A stretch of 64,000 nucleotides of DNA from Owenia fusiformis (lineage: Eukaryota; Annelida; Polychaeta; Sabellida; Oweniidae): NCBI GenBank assembly GCA_903813345.2, contig CAIIXF020000003.1:3126109-3190108 (forward strand). Direction: 5' to 3'. The notes below the pieces were generated by a model. It ran no database searches. It saw only the letters and a program-made list of their open reading frames with translations, and was not told the DNA's origin. Each line of letters starts with the position of its first letter. Position 1 is the stretch's first letter. Below, piece by piece: positions 46,419 through 58,114 of this stretch. A program made the translations under genes and the position numbers.

Positions 46419-49286
46419 TTGAAAATGAGTTTTGAGGTTGAGACATTTTTAGAAGCGCCCTCTTTGGAGGAATTTGACGATTTAAAGAAAACTGAACTTC
46501 TGGCAATTGCAAAACATGTTGGCCTGTCAGTCAAAAGCTCATACAAAAAGGATACAATTAAAAACTTTGTACTTCAATATTTGGTTGCAGAATCACTTCT
46601 GCCTGAGCAGCCAGCCCAACATGTTGACCCTGTTGATCCTATTAAGCTCAAAGAGCTTGAAATAAGAGAGAAAGAATTAGAAATTCAAAAAGAGAGAGAA
46701 ATTAGAGAATTGAGAGAAAAAGAATTAGAAATGCAAAATGAAAGAGAAAAAAGGCAACAAGAAATTGAATTAAAACGTCTTGAAATAGAAGCCAAATCAA
46801 TAACTGATGAACATGCTACTATGCATCAACATTTTGAAAATAGGTTTGACGCTTCAAAATTTCTCAAATTTGTACCTAAATTTCAAGAGAAAAATGTTGA
46901 TAAATACTTTACACATTTTGAAAAAGTCGCTCAGAGCCTAGACTGGCCCAAATCTGCATGGCCAGTTATGCTTCAGAGTGTTTTTATTGGAAAAGCAAGT
47001 GAAATATTTGCCGCTCTCTCAGCAGAAGTATGCTCTGATTATGACCTAATTAAAAATGCAATTCTTAAAGCTTATGAACTAGTGCCAGAAGCTTACAGAC
47101 AGAAATTTAGAAATGCCCACAAACAGAGTGACCAAACCCATGTTGAGTTTGCTAGAGAGCAAGAGCAGCTTTTTGACAGGTGGCTTGTCTCTAAAGATGT
47201 ATCTGAAGAGTTTAAAAAGCTCAGAGAGCTTATGCTAATAGAACAATTTAAAAACTGTGTTCAGTATCACATTAGAACTTACTTAGATGAACACAAGGTA
47301 GAAACTTTAAGCCAAGCTGCCACCCTGTCTGATGATTATGCTCTTACTCATAAGGGTAGTTTTATCAAAGGTAATCCCAACTTTAGAGGTTATCAAGGTA
47401 ACAAACCTTCATATGATTCAAAACCAAATCAGTCCTCATCATCAAATGCATCAAACAAAGCAAAAGACCAGTCTAATTCATCACAGAATTCTAGCTCAAA
47501 ATCAGATCAATCAAAATCGTCAGGTCCAACATCAAATGTCACCTGTAACTATTGTAAAAAGCCTGGTCATCTTATTTCTGAATGCTATAGGATTAAGAAT
47601 AGAAGAGAGATGTCTGGTTCTGCTCATTCAAATGGTTGTGCTACAGTTCCCATTTCAAGAAAGCCCATTGTTTGGGATTCATATACTCATACTGAGAAAT
47701 CTACTCATAGTGATATTATGGAGGATTATAAGCCTTTCATGTCGGAAGGATTTGTGTCACTTTCAAGTGATGATACCAATTCAAAGCCTGTTAAGATTCT
47801 TAGAGACACGGGTGCATCACAGACTTTGTTGTTAGAAGGTGTCCTTCCTTTATCTGAGGAGTCATTCACAGGTACCCATATTTTGATGCAAGGCATTGAA
47901 TTAGGTTTTACTAAAGTTCCCCTCCATCGTATTCATATCACATCAGAGTTAGTCAAAGGGCCAGTTATTGTGGGTGTTAGGCCACAACTTCCTGTTGAAG
48001 GAGTCGCATTGCTTTTAGGCAATGATTTAGCTGGGGGTAAGGTATCATTAGACCCCATTGTTTCAGATCAGCCTTGTTCTATTGAGGATTCTGTCCAAGA
48101 GGACTCTGATATATATCCTGCTTGTGCTGTTACTAGGGCTATGGCTAAAAAGTTAGCTGATAGCGGGGATTTGTCTGTGGGAGATGACTTTGATAGTGGG
48201 TTTTTAAGCTCCTTGTTTGATGATGAATGTCACTCACCACTTGTTAAAGATGATCCTTATCCTATTTTAAAGGCAAATTCTTCATTGAAACAGCCTTCTG
48301 TTCAAGCCAAGCAGTCATCTATTGAGGCAAATTCTTCATTGAAAAAGCCTATTGCCAGAGGTGAATCACCTTCTGAGCAGGATCACTATTTTAATGCGGT
48401 TTCGCCCGCTCTTGCTAGTCCCGATGAAGTTTCATCTTCTTCTGCTAGTGTTCATGAGGTTTCATCTCCTCCTTGTTCTGAGGTTTCATCCTCTATTTCT
48501 GATAGTGATTCTTTGAAAAATGATCCTCATTCTAAACACATGTTAATTTATGAACAAGAGCATGATCCATCACTCATTGATCTTCATAAAAGATGTCTTA
48601 CTATTGATGAAGCTGACAAGGTCCCTGTTTGTTTCTACAAAAAGGATGGCATATTAATGCGAAAGTGGAGACCTCCTGAAGCTTCCCCTGAAGACGATTG
48701 GGCAATTGTGCATCAAATTATTGTCCCAAAATCATATCATAAGGAAATCTTGAGTCTAGCTCATGACTCGCCTATGGCAGGTCATTTAGGAGTAACTAAA
48801 ACATACCATAAAATACTCAACCATTTCTATTGGCCCGAATTAAAACAAGATGTCCAAGAGTATTGTAGGTCTTGTCATACATGTCAAATGGTAGGGAAAC
48901 CTAACCAGAAAATCTCAATTGCTCCTTTACAACTTATACCTGCATTTGATGAACCATTTAGTAAGGTTCTTATTGACTGTGTTGGTCCATTACCAAAAAC
49001 AAAATCTGATAGTCAATATCTGCTCACTATTCTATCTATGACCACACAGTTTCCAACAATAAAATCACTCCTCATGCTTAGAAATAGCAAAACCAAGTAT
49101 ATTGTGAAATCACAAATCAACAATTTCACATTAGTTGGGCTACCAAAGGAGCTTATATCTGACTTACAATCTGACTCAGTGCTGAATGATTTCATTGGCA
49201 TTGATAAAACTACCCCTGTGAGGTGTAGAGAGCTACACATGATGAAAAAGTATGTTGAGCGTGATAAATTTCTTTACTCAACATGA
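46419..49286 (+). CDS. Gag-protease-integrase polyprotein of the LTR element (955 aa)
   Basis: The N terminus has a short SAP-like helix pair (residues about 20-55). A charged coiled coil follows (about 75-130, ELEIREKELE-type heptads), then a capsid region (about 140-310) with a SCAN-related block (AYELVPEAYRQKFR, FKKLRELMLIEQFKNCV). The zinc knuckle CNYCKKPGHLISEC starts at 375 and the aspartic protease motif DTGAS at 463. After a Ser-rich spacer comes the integrase H2C2 zinc domain (HDSPMAGHLG at 782, CRSCHTC at 816), then the core with D853 and D915. After D915 the sequence departs from the integrase pattern and the final Glu of DDE is absent, so integrase is truncated. No RT or RNase H. 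SCAN-like capsid plus protease-integrase order support the Gmr1 group. Confidence 0.92.
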   Translation: MKMSFEVETFLEAPSLEEFDDLKKTELLAIAKHVGLSVKSSYKKDTIKNFVLQYLVAESLLPEQPAQHVDPVDPIKLKELEIREKELEIQKEREIRELREKELEMQNEREKRQQEIELKRLEIEAKSITDEHATMHQHFENRFDASKFLKFVPKFQEKNVDKYFTHFEKVAQSLDWPKSAWPVMLQSVFIGKASEIFAALSAEVCSDYDLIKNAILKAYELVPEAYRQKFRNAHKQSDQTHVEFAREQEQLFDRWLVSKDVSEEFKKLRELMLIEQFKNCVQYHIRTYLDEHKVETLSQAATLSDDYALTHKGSFIKGNPNFRGYQGNKPSYDSKPNQSSSSNASNKAKDQSNSSQNSSSKSDQSKSSGPTSNVTCNYCKKPGHLISECYRIKNRREMSGSAHSNGCATVPISRKPIVWDSYTHTEKSTHSDIMEDYKPFMSEGFVSLSSDDTNSKPVKILRDTGASQTLLLEGVLPLSEESFTGTHILMQGIELGFTKVPLHRIHITSELVKGPVIVGVRPQLPVEGVALLLGNDLAGGKVSLDPIVSDQPCSIEDSVQEDSDIYPACAVTRAMAKKLADSGDLSVGDDFDSGFLSSLFDDECHSPLVKDDPYPILKANSSLKQPSVQAKQSSIEANSSLKKPIARGESPSEQDHYFNAVSPALASPDEVSSSSASVHEVSSPPCSEVSSSISDSDSLKNDPHSKHMLIYEQEHDPSLIDLHKRCLTIDEADKVPVCFYKKDGILMRKWRPPEASPEDDWAIVHQIIVPKSYHKEILSLAHDSPMAGHLGVTKTYHKILNHFYWPELKQDVQEYCRSCHTCQMVGKPNQKISIAPLQLIPAFDEPFSKVLIDCVGPLPKTKSDSQYLLTILSMTTQFPTIKSLLMLRNSKTKYIVKSQINNFTLVGLPKELISDLQSDSVLNDFIGIDKTTPVRCRELHMMKKYVERDKFLYST

Positions 49287-49946
49287 GCTTGTGCTCTTAG
49301 CTCATAGGCCAAACTTGTATGTCAATGACAACTATACATGTATGTTATTCAAGAGTCAGATATTGTAAATTATAATGATTAACTCATGAAGATTATATTA
49401 TATGGTAGGCAAATTAGAGATTTGTGATAACTGTCACTTTATTTTAACAATGTATAAAAACATTTGCCTAAATAGTGAAATTGATATTATATGAACTACA
49501 AGAATGTTTCTAGATTATGTGAGCATTATAGGTAATCTTTAAATAGTGTCACAAGATTACTTGATAACATCAGAGTGTACTATTAGAAATACTTACATAA
49601 GATCATGTGATAATTTAAAACATTATACTAGTTTAGTGTTTGTCAGACTCAAAAATGTATGCTATTGTACATGTTATATGATCTATTGCAAGTATTGTAT
49701 TTATGACTTAATGCATAACTTATGTAGATATTATTGTAGTATGGGATTATAAGAACATTATATGTTATTAGATTGTACTCACACTGTAACGATAGAAAGT
49801 ATTATATACTTGTAAACATACTGCATATAAAAAGACTATTGTAAACAAATATTATGTAAGTCTCAACCTCACTTTTAGAAATTGTAACGCTCGCTACTCA
49901 AGATATTATTGTAAAAGTTTTTCATTGCATTCAAAACTTTTCTTTT
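49287..49946 (+). other. non-coding 3' part of the LTR element
   Basis: 660 bp without open frames of note or RT/RNase H similarity. This is where those domains would be in a complete relative, so a large deletion junction is expected close to 49170-49290. Confidence 0.7.
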
Positions 49947-49957
49947 AAGGAGGGAGG
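49947..49957 (+). promoter_or_regulatory. polypurine tract
   Basis: AAGGAGGGAGG directly before the 3' LTR, the usual plus-strand primer position. Confidence 0.9.
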
Positions 49958-50803
49958 TGTTACAGTAGTGAGCTACATGTATATTATATTCTACTATATT
50001 CACCTATAGTTTAATTTGAAATCTATGCTTGCTGTATATGTTGAGCTATTCTTTATTCGAGATCTTAGGTCAAGGTCACAATGACACTATATCTTGTAAA
50101 CAAAACTGAACTGAATGACTCATTAACTCTTGACCTTCTAGAATATTCGGAAACTAGTAAACATTTAATCAGATTGAATCATGTCACTAAAGATGTCCAA
50201 TCAAGATGTAGTTCCAGAAGATTCATTTCTGGATAATTCTTTCACATTATAAAAGGAACTGCACAGTGGCTCTCATCAGCAGATAATTAAGTCATCATAA
50301 CTGGACATCTCAAAGGAACTAAATAAAGCAGAATTTCAAAGTCTATCAAAAGGACATCTTCTTAGCGGAATATTACAGACACCTACTGTGGGAACATTTT
50401 AACACTACAAACACACAACCTGAGGACTTTATATGGACATATATTACAAAACACACACTATATACGGATTATCATATACATTCGTGGATTATCATAAACA
50501 TTTGTGGATTATCATCAAACATTATTGGATACGAACATTATAGGATTACGACGAACATTATTGAATTATTACAAACATTGGAGAACTATTAACGATTATT
50601 GAAACTTTCGTGATCTGGAACATTCTCAAGGATCGTCAAGGATATTTATCGACATCAAGAATAAGCCGTATCATTGATTGGACATCACTTAAGTATTAAA
50701 CCTCCTTTATATTATTGTTGTATTATTTAGTTTTCAAAATATAAATATATTGTTATCATATTTTAATTGCTGTTTTTACTTTCTGTTATTTTCGAACGTA
50801 ACA
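49958..50803 (+). repeat. 3' LTR, 846 bp
   Basis: Same length as the 5' LTR and, reading the two side by side, I found no difference. This indicates a very recent insertion. Followed by the TATG target duplication. Confidence 0.95.
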
Positions 50804-53683
50804 TATGGTGTTGATATACTTTTGGGTACATTTTTTTGAGACACCCTATATATGAATGTTTCTAAATTGGAATACGTTTTCTTTGTCCCAACTTTAATAA
50901 CTCCCATTGATTTACATATAAAGAAACCTTAAAATGTGAACACCTGCTAATCTGAACACTTTTGACTATGAATCCCAGTGGCATTCAGATTTAATACGTT
51001 TAACTATAGTTTTTCCATTGAGGTGTTCAGATTAGAGGTTTTCATATATACAGGTTTTACAGTATATTGTATCATCCAATCAATCATTCTGATCCCCTAC
51101 TGTAAAGTACAGGTAAGTAGGGGATCAGAGGATGAAAATTGTACTCATCAATTAGGTCAATAACAGAACTAATTTCAAGAACAAAACATACAGTGATAAA
51201 TATAGTCTTATATAGGCCATAACCTAATGAGAAATTGCCTTTGAAAAAAGTGAGATCAAAAGTAGATTATAGTAGCAGTAAAATAGTTTAAGGTTATATA
51301 CTCATTTCAAGAACAACACATACAGTGATAAATAGTCTTCTTTCAAGATACTGGTCCCTCAGCTATCTACCTCAATAACATGCTGCTGTTGAAGTATGGG
51401 GGAAGGGGGATGGGGATCTTGAAACAAGACTATGATTTACATTGCATTTTCTATTCAAATATTAAAAAATTGAAAAAAATTGAGCAAGTAATTTACCCAG
51501 CATCCATAATCTAATGAGACATTGACTTTGAAAAATTGAGATGAAAAGTAGGTTGTATACTTGTTTTTTTTTTGCTATTGCTATTTTGAAATTGTCTTCT
51601 TTAATTCTGGTTTAGTATTGCTGTTTTAAATTGGGCTAATAGCAGAAAAATTCTCAACCTCAATATAGTATTTCTAATTCCATCATAATGATATGTATCT
51701 TACACTTCTCAGTTGAGCCATGGGCTTTCAACTAATTAAAAGCCCATGGTTGAGTGCAAAATTCTCATTTTCACAATTCAGACAAAAATAGGTTATGATT
51801 TTTCTCATTTTCAGGTGGGTGTTAGCCTATTTTCAAAATCTCAGGTGGGTGCTGTGCCCACTTGCTTTAATGCTGTGGAGATCACAGCTTAGATAGAAAT
51901 AGTAGTGGGATAAAAAGGTTCATTCATCATTATGGTATACTGACATTATATTTATATTTTACAGTCTAAAAACCGCATATCAAATAGAACAAATGTTTTT
52001 TACAATATCATTAATCAGCAGATAAATCATGTCTTTGAAGCGCTTTATAGCGTTATGCACATCAAACACCTCTGTCATTTTGGTAATGTTACTTTCCTAA
52101 ATGTCAATACACTTAAAGTTCACAGTTACTGTATTTCTATTAGGGTATTGTACGCCATATCTCTATTATTGTATTCAACAATGAATCCAAAGTGGTTCTT
52201 TATTAGATTAAAAATCTCCTCTCATTTCACATAAATATCTCTCATTATTATATTCAAGAACAAAAATACTGTATATGAGGTTCCTAAGAAAATATTCTCG
52301 GTTTGGAGAACAGTCTCCTGGGCTGATAATTTTTTCATGAAAAATATAGAAATATTACCCAAATTAAACTATGAATATTCAAAAGAGGACATTTAAATCT
52401 ACAAGATGTAAAAATAACAAATTGGTCTGAAGCAGGGATAGGGCTCAATTAGACCGATTCAATAAAATACAAGTCTCGATTTGGGGAAAGAAGTTCATTA
52501 GTATACGCTAACATTTTTTTGCGAAAAATCTAGAAATAGTACCCAATTGAAATTATGACTATCCAAAAGAAAACATTCAAATCTATATTATGTAAAAAAA
52601 TCAAATTTGTCCGAAGCAGGGATAATGCTCATTTAGATTGATGAACTTCGTTCTCCAAACCGAGGATCTTCCTTTGAGCCCTTTTGGCAGGGGGAGTTCA
52701 CTTTTCAAAAAATTCCAGGAGGGTTTAAGGTTGACAACTTTGTTGATAACAACTTAAAAAGTGCTCAGAATGGTAAAAACTTATTCATTGTGAAACAATT
52801 TTCGTCCAGGGGGGTCTTCGCCTGAGCCCTCTAAAAAACCCACCCTGGCTACGGGCCTGCAATCACAATTTATGGACTATATCCAGCTAGAATATAAATC
52901 TTACAATCATCTTTCATTCTATCTAGACTTCAACACCAACTCCAATTCCAAATAAAGATGAAGATTTATGTATCTCCAATCTTTGATTAATAACACCATT
53001 TAAGGTAGGATTTTCAGGGTGCATATAAATTGGTTGATTAGCTTACTACAATCATGCCATAGTAGGAAGGTTGCGCTTCATGTTGACTAGAGAATGTGTA
53101 AATAAAACTATAGAGTTATGGTCTTCTAGGTCTGCTATTCCCTTGTCATATTAATAAGCCCAATTGAGTATAAAGGTAAAAGTCATATACTTGTATAATC
53201 CTAGTCTATCTACAAGCCCTTGTGCCTCCCCCCTTCACACCTCCCTACAAGTGGGTTGTTGCATACTCAAATGGTGAGAGGACGGGAGGGGGGATCACAG
53301 GGGCTTGTAACTAAACTAATAAGATATATAATCCTAGTCTAGCTACAAGCCCTCGTGTACCCCCACTCCCTACATACCTCCCTACAAGTGGGTGGGTGCA
53401 TACTCAAATGGTGAGAGGAGGGGGGGGGTTGGGCACAGGGGGTTGTAGCTAAACTAATAAGATATATAATCCTAGTCTAGCTACAAGCCCTTGTGTGCCC
53501 CCACTCCCTACATACCTCCCTACAAGTGGGTGGGTACGTACTCAAGTAGTGAGAGGACGGGGGATCACATGGGCTTGTAACTAAACTAATAAGATCTTTT
53601 AAATTGAGAGGGGAAAAAGTGTTCAGATATAAAGAGGTGTTTAGATATACTGGTTTTACTGAATTTTTCTTCAATGTACTTAC
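50804..53683. other. intron with dispersed repeats and a 3-copy tandem
   Basis: A TGAACACCT-family copy is at 50930-51065. Two about 110-bp similar pieces (CATACAGTGATAAATA...) lie at 51180-51330. A TGGCTACGGGCCTG-type repeat is at 52680-52860. A tandem of three about 121-bp units starting AATCCTAGTCTAGCTACAAG spans 53195-53590. No exon found. Confidence 0.55.
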
Positions 53684-53763
53684 TTGATCTTTGGTTCTTG
53701 ACAAAATAAAGTTGTAGCCTTTGTTTCAGTGACTTCTCATTCGTGAAGAACTCTATCTGCACT
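53684..53763 (-). CDS. KCNT: Slo2 exon: N-terminal cytosolic segment, first recognised exon
   Basis: 80 bp, acceptor TATTTCCAG, donor GTAAGT. Encodes VQIEFFTNEKSLKQRLQLYF and VKNQRS, matching [20 protein letters not shown] and IKNQRS of KCNT1, just before S1. Starts with the last base of a codon (probably Arg) from an upstream exon that I could not find. Confidence 0.94.
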
Positions 53764-54640
53764 CTGGAAATAAATCAACATGTCAATTAGGGTTTTTATT
53801 CATTGATCAACATGTTAATTGTTCTATCAACAGGTTAATCTTTTTATCAATGTGTTAATTTTTTATTATCAGGTTTTATTAACATGTTACATTTTTTTCA
53901 TTGAGAGGATATTCTACCAACGGTTTGTTTTTTATCAACAGATTATTTTTCATCTATCTACATGTTATTTTTTCATCAACAAATTAATTTGCACTACTAT
54001 CTCATTCCAATTTATCAGAGTCTCTCTTAACCGTTTCAAGACGATAGGCTCCATATGGAGCCCTATTACATAATACCTGTAGGACGATAGGACCTTTTAG
54101 CACCACTATTTTTATTTACATACATCAATGAAATGGCAATATCTCCAGTTCTTATCATTATTTTTACACCAAATGTTGACAAGTTGTTGACGTTTGATAA
54201 TGTTTATTAATAATTGTATTATAGTGATACAATTTAAAGTATAAGTCCCAGAGTATGCATCATTTTCATTGTTTACCTAAAAACTGCTCTTACTTATCTG
54301 TCATCGGGCCAATATTTTCCTCTTGTATTCATGTTAATCTATGTTCAACTGAAAACTTTATTTTCCTACTGTACAATTCAACAGTTTGAGAGAGACACTT
54401 TGGGACAATTACTGCCTGTTGAATTCCAGACCCAGCAATACGGGGGGGGGGGGGGGGGGGGGGGGGCTCTAACAAACCTTTGAATCGTGCATTAAGTTGG
54501 AATGGACATGAATTGAAACAGGACTTTTTGGAAAACTAGGGGCAGGGGCAGATCTGGGAACGAACAAGGGGGGGGGAGGGGCAAATTTCAGGTCTGAGAA
54601 AAAAAACTTTGGAATTTTGAGGCCCATTTTCTTCAAAATT
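53764..54640. other. upstream intron or 5' region with AT-rich tandem and G run
   Basis: 53790-53995 has imperfect tandem copies of ATCAACATGTTAATTTTT. A G26 run is at 54441-54466 and another at 54570-54580. No start-codon exon for the channel recognised. Confidence 0.5.
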
Positions 54641-55165
54641 TTGCCTAAAATGCAGGGGGTACTACTAAACAGATATTTAATTTAATATGGCCTTAAAGCC
54701 ATGTGCAGGGATAGAATCTTTAGGGTTATATTTGGGAAATCTAGAAGGTACTACTAACCAAATGTTTAATTCAATATGGTCTTAGGACCCCTCTGTAGAA
54801 TAGAATCTTCATGATAATTTTTCAGGAAAACCTAGAAGGTACTACTAACCAAATGTTTCATTCAATATGGCCTTAGCCAACACTCTGTAGAGATCTTTAA
54901 GGTTATATTTGGGAAACCTAGAATATACTACTAATTTAATGTTTAATTTAATATGGCCTCGGAGCCATCTGTAGAAATAGAATTAATTTTTGGGAAAAGC
55001 CAGAAGGTATTACTAACCGAATGTTTAATTTAATATGGCATTAGCTTTAGAGCAATCTGTAGAGATCTTTAAGATTATTTTTGGGAAACCTAAAGTATAC
55101 TACTAACCGAGTGTTTAATTTAATATGGCCTTAGAGCCATCTGTGAAAATGGAATCTTTATAAGC
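54640..55165. repeat. tandem repeat, about 90-100-bp unit, six copies
   Basis: Units centred on ACTACTAACCAAATGTTTAA followed by TATGGCCTTAGAGCCATCTGTAG and GGGAAACCTAGAAGGT. Copies are diverged by substitutions and indels. Confidence 0.85.
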
Positions 55166-55459
55166 TAAGATAAATTGGTTCATTTGCCAAATTAAGTTCT
55201 TGCGCTTGAATCATGAACAGAGATTTCCTTGGGAAAATATTTCCACTAATTATTTGCCAGGGATTATAGAAATCAAAATTCTTAGGATCTTCCACAAAAG
55301 TAAAAGCATGGGACATTGATGTGTCTGGAATATTTATTTACATTTATTTTGGGGATGATGTATTTTGGAAAAACTGGTCTGGTTTTTAAAAAAAAGAAAG
55401 TTATCACCACCTTGTGAGACTTGTTCTCTGGATAGCATAAAATTACACACATTTCTTAC

Positions 55460-55795
55460 TTTATTAAGCATGAAAAGCTCAGTCAACCTCAGAAGTAGCC
55501 CATTAAAGCCCGGCCATAAACCCACTTAAGCCCATAAACCATTTTTATAGAATCTAAGCATGAAAAGCTCAGTCAACCTCAGAAGTAGCCCATCAAAGCC
55601 CAGCCATAAACCCTTAAAAGCCCATAAACCATTTTCATAGAATCTAAGCATGAAAAGCTCAGTCAACCTCAAAAATGGCCCATTAAGGCCCATAAACCCA
55701 CTAAAGCCCATAAACCCTTTTCATATAGTCTAAGCATGAAAAGCTCAGTCAACCTCAGAAGTAGCCCATCAAAGCCCATGAACCATTATTTATAG
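55460..55795. repeat. tandem repeat, about 90-bp unit, four copies
   Basis: Units from GCATGAAAAGCTCAGTCAAC to GCCCATAAACCATTTT. The minus-strand ORFs here follow the repeat. Confidence 0.88.
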
Positions 55796-56729
55796 TCCGA
55801 AGCATAATAAAGCTGATAAAAGTAGAGATGATTTGTTTGTTGTTAAGATAAAAAGAGTGAATGATTTATAGTCAAACAGCAAATGAATGCACCTGATCCA
55901 ATCAAATATATTTCCATGGTAACAATGGTACATGGTACACACAGCGGGAACAAATTGCTTCAATACGAAAGTATTTAACAAAAAGCTTCTAACAAAGGAT
56001 TTAGTGCCTGTGTAACAGCTAAACAATCAAAAACCAATTTTAGATGCTGTGGAGCGCTAACCAGGTTGCATCATGCGTTCCCAGGATCTGTTGTTTTCTT
56101 CACTTGGCTGGCAAATCTTATTATTTTGTCTGTTAAAAGGCACTCTGATTCTGTAGTGCATCTTAAGCTAATGCTAAAAAAGTAAACTCCAGGTATTCAG
56201 ACCTATATTCAGCCAAAGAGGGGGGTATTCAGGAATCTCACCACTCTGGGTGGTCAAGTAGTTAAATTAAAAATTTAATCTACATACCCAAGTATCTAAC
56301 TTTATCACTGGAATCAATAAATTAAAATACATAGTAAAAATTCTGATCTGATTGCCAGGAATATAAATTTCAAGAGTCCTACTCCTGCAATGAGATGTAA
56401 TATCTAAATCTCACCCCTTCCCCCTCCCTGGGACATTAGTACATTTCAATTTCCAGACTACATTATAGAGGTCTCATGGGTAGCAAACCTTTGAAATCTT
56501 GCATTAAAAAATATCACACTTGCGTTGCCTGATTTTTGTATTATCACATATGTACTATCACTTATGTATTATCACTTATGTATTATCACTTATGTATTAT
56601 CACTTGTGGTAGTGATAAGTGAGAGACAATGGATGACACCTCTCCATTTCAGTTATTTGACTGTAAGGATATTAATTGCATTCTAAACGCTATTAACAGA
56701 TAATTAACACTGTCTATATAAAATATTCC

Positions 56730-56995
56730 AATTTTAGCCTACCAGGGTGATTAAAGCTGATATTCAAGAAGAAAATGATATACCAATGACTATAAAATTT
56801 TCTCTCCAGAATTTTGTAGTCTCTGAAAATCAGGAGAACTTTGAAGAAATTGTTAACTTATATGTGAAGCAACTTACTAATAATGATCTATTATATAGAA
56901 ATACAATGAACATTGATTATTACAAACTAAAATGCCACCATATAATAACTACAATACTACATTACATAGAGACAATTAGAGACCCACCCATGTAA
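56730..56995 (+). other. unrecognised 82-aa ORF preceded by a splice-acceptor-like site
   Basis: After CCAATTTTAG the plus strand reads PTRVIKADIQEENDIPMTI and ends HYIETIRDPPM with TAA. Composition looks protein-like (acidic, mixed), but no motif is recognised. It could be a 3' exon of an unseen gene, a transposon remnant, or chance. Confidence 0.2.
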
Positions 56996-57235
56996 TACCC
57001 TAGAATATATTCTCAGAATCATATGCAGAATTTGAATTTTATCATCAACATAAATCACTAGCCAGAATTTTGAATATCTAATTGTTCATAAGTTGTTTAT
57101 TTTCAAATGGGTGCTAAAAGGTCTTCAACTGGGTGAAGGGCAGGTGAAAAATTATCAACAAGATGAAGCACCTTGATTATTTCAAGACTAGGTATTGCCT
57201 GGTAGATCATTGAATAGAGATAGATATCATATATC

Positions 57236-57460
57236 ACTGACAAATGATCATAAGACTAATTACAGTATATACCCTTTTAAAGCATGAGAGTTTAACTTCA
57301 ACAATCCTCTTAAAATGAGGATAGTTTTTTTGGAGCTAAAGCTAATTGAAGAAAGGTGGATATATATCACACATCATGCGACTAATTACAGTATATACCC
57401 TTTTAAGCACAAGAGTTCAACTTCAACAATCCTCTTAAAATGAGGATAATTTTTTGAGTT
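57236..57460. repeat. two-copy direct repeat, about 120 bp
   Basis: GACTAATTACAGTATATACC ... CAACAATCCTCTTAAAATGA occurs twice with small differences. Confidence 0.75.
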
Positions 57461-58114
57461 GGACTTCAATCACAAATCAAACCCTTTGTGAGAAAATACT
57501 TTCAGTGACACTCTTAATTCAAGTAAATTATTTTAGCTTAATCATACTAATGTGTTTCTTACATTCTAACTCATATGATAATTGGCATTAAAAATACATT
57601 TTGGACAATTAAGATCTGATCAACATCAATATGGGTCTGTAAATCAAGAGGAGTGGTCGATAAAAATATTTGGTCAAACTCTGAAAAATTGGCCACTTTG
57701 TAAGGCCAAAGTGGACAAAGGCCAGTTTGTTACCAAAATTACCCTGTTTATGTTGAGAAAAGCAGATTTTAGGCCATAAATTATTTTTGAGCCTCAATTT
57801 TTTTGGTGCCAAGGAAGGGAGCCCTAGTAACACCCCCCCCCCCCTCCTAGTTATACTCAGAGGGTAGTACATAGGCTAAAAGATGGATTAAGGGTAACTA
57901 TAATGAAATTGCAAAACAATAACCTTTCCCTTACAGAACACTCTAACCTCTGAAATATTAACCATGTTAATAAGTGAGCAGATCAAACTGAATATTTGAT
58001 GAGCATTGGGTTGAACAAGGCAAATGTCTAAAATATCAAACGAGGTGCTCACATAACATTTGTTTAGTCTGAGATTGCTTTCAAGGTTCTTCTTTCCCTA
58101 TTCCTTACTTTTTT

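Larger units (their letters stand above)
45460..50803 (+). mobile_element. LTR retrotransposon, Ty3/gypsy Gmr1-like, lacking RT-RNase H
   Basis: 5344 bp, flanked by a 4-bp duplication TATG (45456-45459 and 50804-50807). Two LTRs of equal length (846 bp) that look identical by eye, a tRNA-Pro primer site, a purine tract next to the 3' LTR, and one long ORF. Domain order is Gag, zinc knuckle, protease, integrase. In the Gmr1 group integrase lies before RT (opposite to most Ty3/gypsy), so the missing RT-RNase H would be between 49.29 and 49.95 kb, where only 660 bp of non-coding sequence is found. It is inserted antisense in the channel's intron between the first visible exon and the S1 exon. 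Confidence 0.93.
1564..53763 (-). other. KCNT: Slo2/KCNT sodium-activated K+ channel gene, 18 exons (partial at both ends)
   Basis: The gene span is assembled from 18 exons listed separately. Joined in minus-strand order they give about 702 codons with every intron phase matching. Exon order matches Slo2 architecture: N-terminal cytosolic segment, S1, S1-S2 loop, S2, S3, S4, S5, pore plus S6, RCK1, then the linker before RCK2. Slo2 channels are tetrameric plasma-membrane K+ channels gated by cytosolic Na+ (and Cl- in some members) through two RCK domains, and they set late after-hyperpolarisation in excitable cells. Slo2 rather than Slo1 is indicated by the [12 protein letters not shown] segment, the CGIQH motif before the pore, and the [16 protein letters not shown] and NPGPRHI segments. 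The RCK2 half would lie to the left of position 1. No ATG exon was found to the right of 53763. Confidence 0.93.
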
